Part shown: positions 62,956 through 64,000 of the stretch, piece after piece | Layout: every line of letters starts with the position of its first letter | How positions within the stretch are numbered: position 1 is the stretch's first letter | Origin: Psychromonas sp. L1A2 | GTDB taxonomy: Bacteria; Pseudomonadota; Gammaproteobacteria; Enterobacterales; Psychromonadaceae | Direction of reading: 5' to 3' | Length of the DNA: 64,000 nucleotides | Assembly (NCBI RefSeq): GCF_009828855.1 | Contig: NZ_WUAG01000001.1 | Span: forward strand, 1,984,001 to 2,048,000 | Position numbers and translations under genes: made by a program | The notes under the pieces: model-generated | What the model was told of the DNA's origin: nothing | Seen by the model: only the letters and a program-made list of their open reading frames with translations | The model's database searches: none

Positions 62956-64000
62956 CTAGGTTTTATTGTTTTTGCTTTCACTCTTATCGTCTTTGTACAG
63001 CTGCTCAGCTAAGCTTTCTTCACTATCTGCACACATATAAATACGACTAGAGCAAAAAGGTGTTAACGGTAAAGCGGAAGTTAGATTCAGATCATCTTCA
63101 CTGTCATTATTAACTTGCTCATTCATTCCTAACTTATTAAGAATTCGTTGTGCCCAAAACCATGAAATCAACCCAAATAATATAGCGCCTACCGCTTGGC
63201 CAGCAACCACGCCTAAAGCACCAAACCACAGACCACCAAAATAAACAAAAGGAATAGTGCCGATCGTTGCTTTACCTATATTCATGACGGTAGAAGTACT
63301 CGGATATCCTAAATTGTTAAAGGTGCCGTTAGCAATGAACATCACACCGTTAAATATAAAGACAATACACAGCCAAGTGCAGTAAAAATCAATCATTTCA
63401 GCGGCATCACCCTCGGCTCCAAAAGCACTAATAATATGGTTTTTAAACAGGCCAATAATTACTGCTATCACCACTACATAAGCGGCAGTGAATTGTAGTG
63501 CTCGTTTATTAGTCAGGCGCACGCGGTCGTATAATAACGCCCCAAAATTTTGTCCAATAATAGGGCCAACTGCACCAGAAATAGCAAAGATCATACCAAA
63601 AGCAACTGGCAATAAACGCCCTATGACAGCCCAACCGGCAACATAGCTATCTCCAAATGATGCAATCATCATAGTCACATAAGCATTGCCTAAAGGAGTC
63701 GCGATATTGGTGCTCATTGCAGGGATAGCTACGTTAAATATTTCTTTTTGATCTGCAAGCCACTGACTATAATTAAATTTCCCCATTAATTTATGAATAT
63801 GTGTAACACCATATAACGCTACCCAAGCAACGGCAAACCGAGAAATAACAGAAGCAATAGCAGCACCATGTAAACCTAAGCCAAAAGCAAATATAAACAG
63901 TGGGTCTAATACCGCATTCACTCCGCCACCCGCCAATGTTGAGTACATAGCAAGTTTAGCATCGCCAACGGAACGTAAAGCTGCACCGGCACTCATTGCC
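62956..64000 (-). CDS. MATE family efflux transporter, C-terminal part
   Basis: The frame stays open to the window edge; the N-terminal part is missing. About 348 residues remain, with around nine membrane segments. Family landmarks: GAALRSVGDAKLAM, LDPLFIFAFGLGLHGAAIAS, IPAMSTNIATPLGNAYVTMM and GAVGPIIGQNFGA. Exports drugs or metabolites in exchange for Na+ or H+. The acidic C-terminal tail (~40 residues, NNDSEDDLNLTS) is cytoplasmic and unusual in length. Confidence 0.92.
   Translation of the reverse strand, partial: AMSAGAALRSVGDAKLAMYSTLAGGGVNAVLDPLFIFAFGLGLHGAAIASVISRFAVAWVALYGVTHIHKLMGKFNYSQWLADQKEIFNVAIPAMSTNIATPLGNAYVTMMIASFGDSYVAGWAVIGRLLPVAFGMIFAISGAVGPIIGQNFGALLYDRVRLTNKRALQFTAAYVVVIAVIIGLFKNHIISAFGAEGDAAEMIDFYCTWLCIVFIFNGVMFIANGTFNNLGYPSTSTVMNIGKATIGTIPFVYFGGLWFGALGVVAGQAVGAILFGLISWFWAQRILNKLGMNEQVNNDSEDDLNLTSALPLTPFCSSRIYMCADSEESLAEQLYKDDKSESKNNKT

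Overview
The window is AT-rich DNA from a cold-adapted, marine-type gammaproteobacterium. Gene content and the many short dispersed repeats resemble Moritella, Psychromonas, Shewanella or Colwellia, with Moritella my first guess; the sequence alone does not settle the genus. No rRNA, tRNA, CRISPR array or intact transposase gene was seen. Both edges cut genes: gcvP at the left, a MATE transporter at the right.

Layout. 1-3.5 kb: end of gcvP, purU, and a second decayed copy of the gcvP 3' end. 3.7-8.1 kb: isochorismatase-like hydrolase divergent from a GlxA-type AraC regulator, then a lone AAA_13-type ATPase. 8.4-13.7 kb: large MscS-family channel, a truncated HU gene, an exported RidA protein between two copies of a short repeat, and a four-unit tandem repeat. 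13.9-16.1 kb: membrane-anchored protein of unknown function and a secreted NEP1-like (NPP1) protein behind Fur-box-like sites. 16.5-20.7 kb: TRAP transporter with an ornithine-cyclodeaminase-family enzyme. 21.4-29.2 kb: AmiC/AmiR-type sensor and ANTAR antiterminator heading an operon with a peptide/nickel-type ABC transporter and a formamidase/acetamidase, behind a strong leader terminator. 30.2-40.5 kb: a REC-REC-GGDEF gene broken by one in-frame stop, a small exported protein, soxR with a VOC gene under a textbook SoxR promoter, an orphan TAXI binding protein, a class V aminotransferase with divergent LysR, and an M32 carboxypeptidase. 41.3-44.6 kb: two tandem paralogous exported proteins of unknown function.

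The most interesting block is 45.1-55.3 kb. A seven-gene operon encodes a thermostable-haemolysin-family protein, an AMP-forming acyl ligase, a haem-oxygenase-like (TenA/PqqC fold) putative diiron oxidase, an SDR, a TPR protein and an OmpR-family two-component pair. Facing it are a PepSY/cytochrome b561 operon and a dihaem cytochrome c/flavin monooxygenase operon. All three promoters carry CTTAAG-N5-CTTAAG direct repeats with 11-bp period, exactly 10 nt upstream of a -10 hexamer. I infer one two-component regulon tying a putative acyl-modifying oxidative pathway to redox partners; its product is unknown.

55.4-64 kb: a umuC remnant, a LEA-type-2 lipoprotein, a GGDEF/EAL membrane protein, a long gene-free stretch with a strong Fur-box match and 15-bp iterons, a PP2C-kinase fusion, and the partial MATE gene. 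Decayed pieces (gcvP tail, HU, IS3 transposase, umuC, a copied gene start) and two 161-bp MITE-like elements show repeated small insertions and rearrangements.
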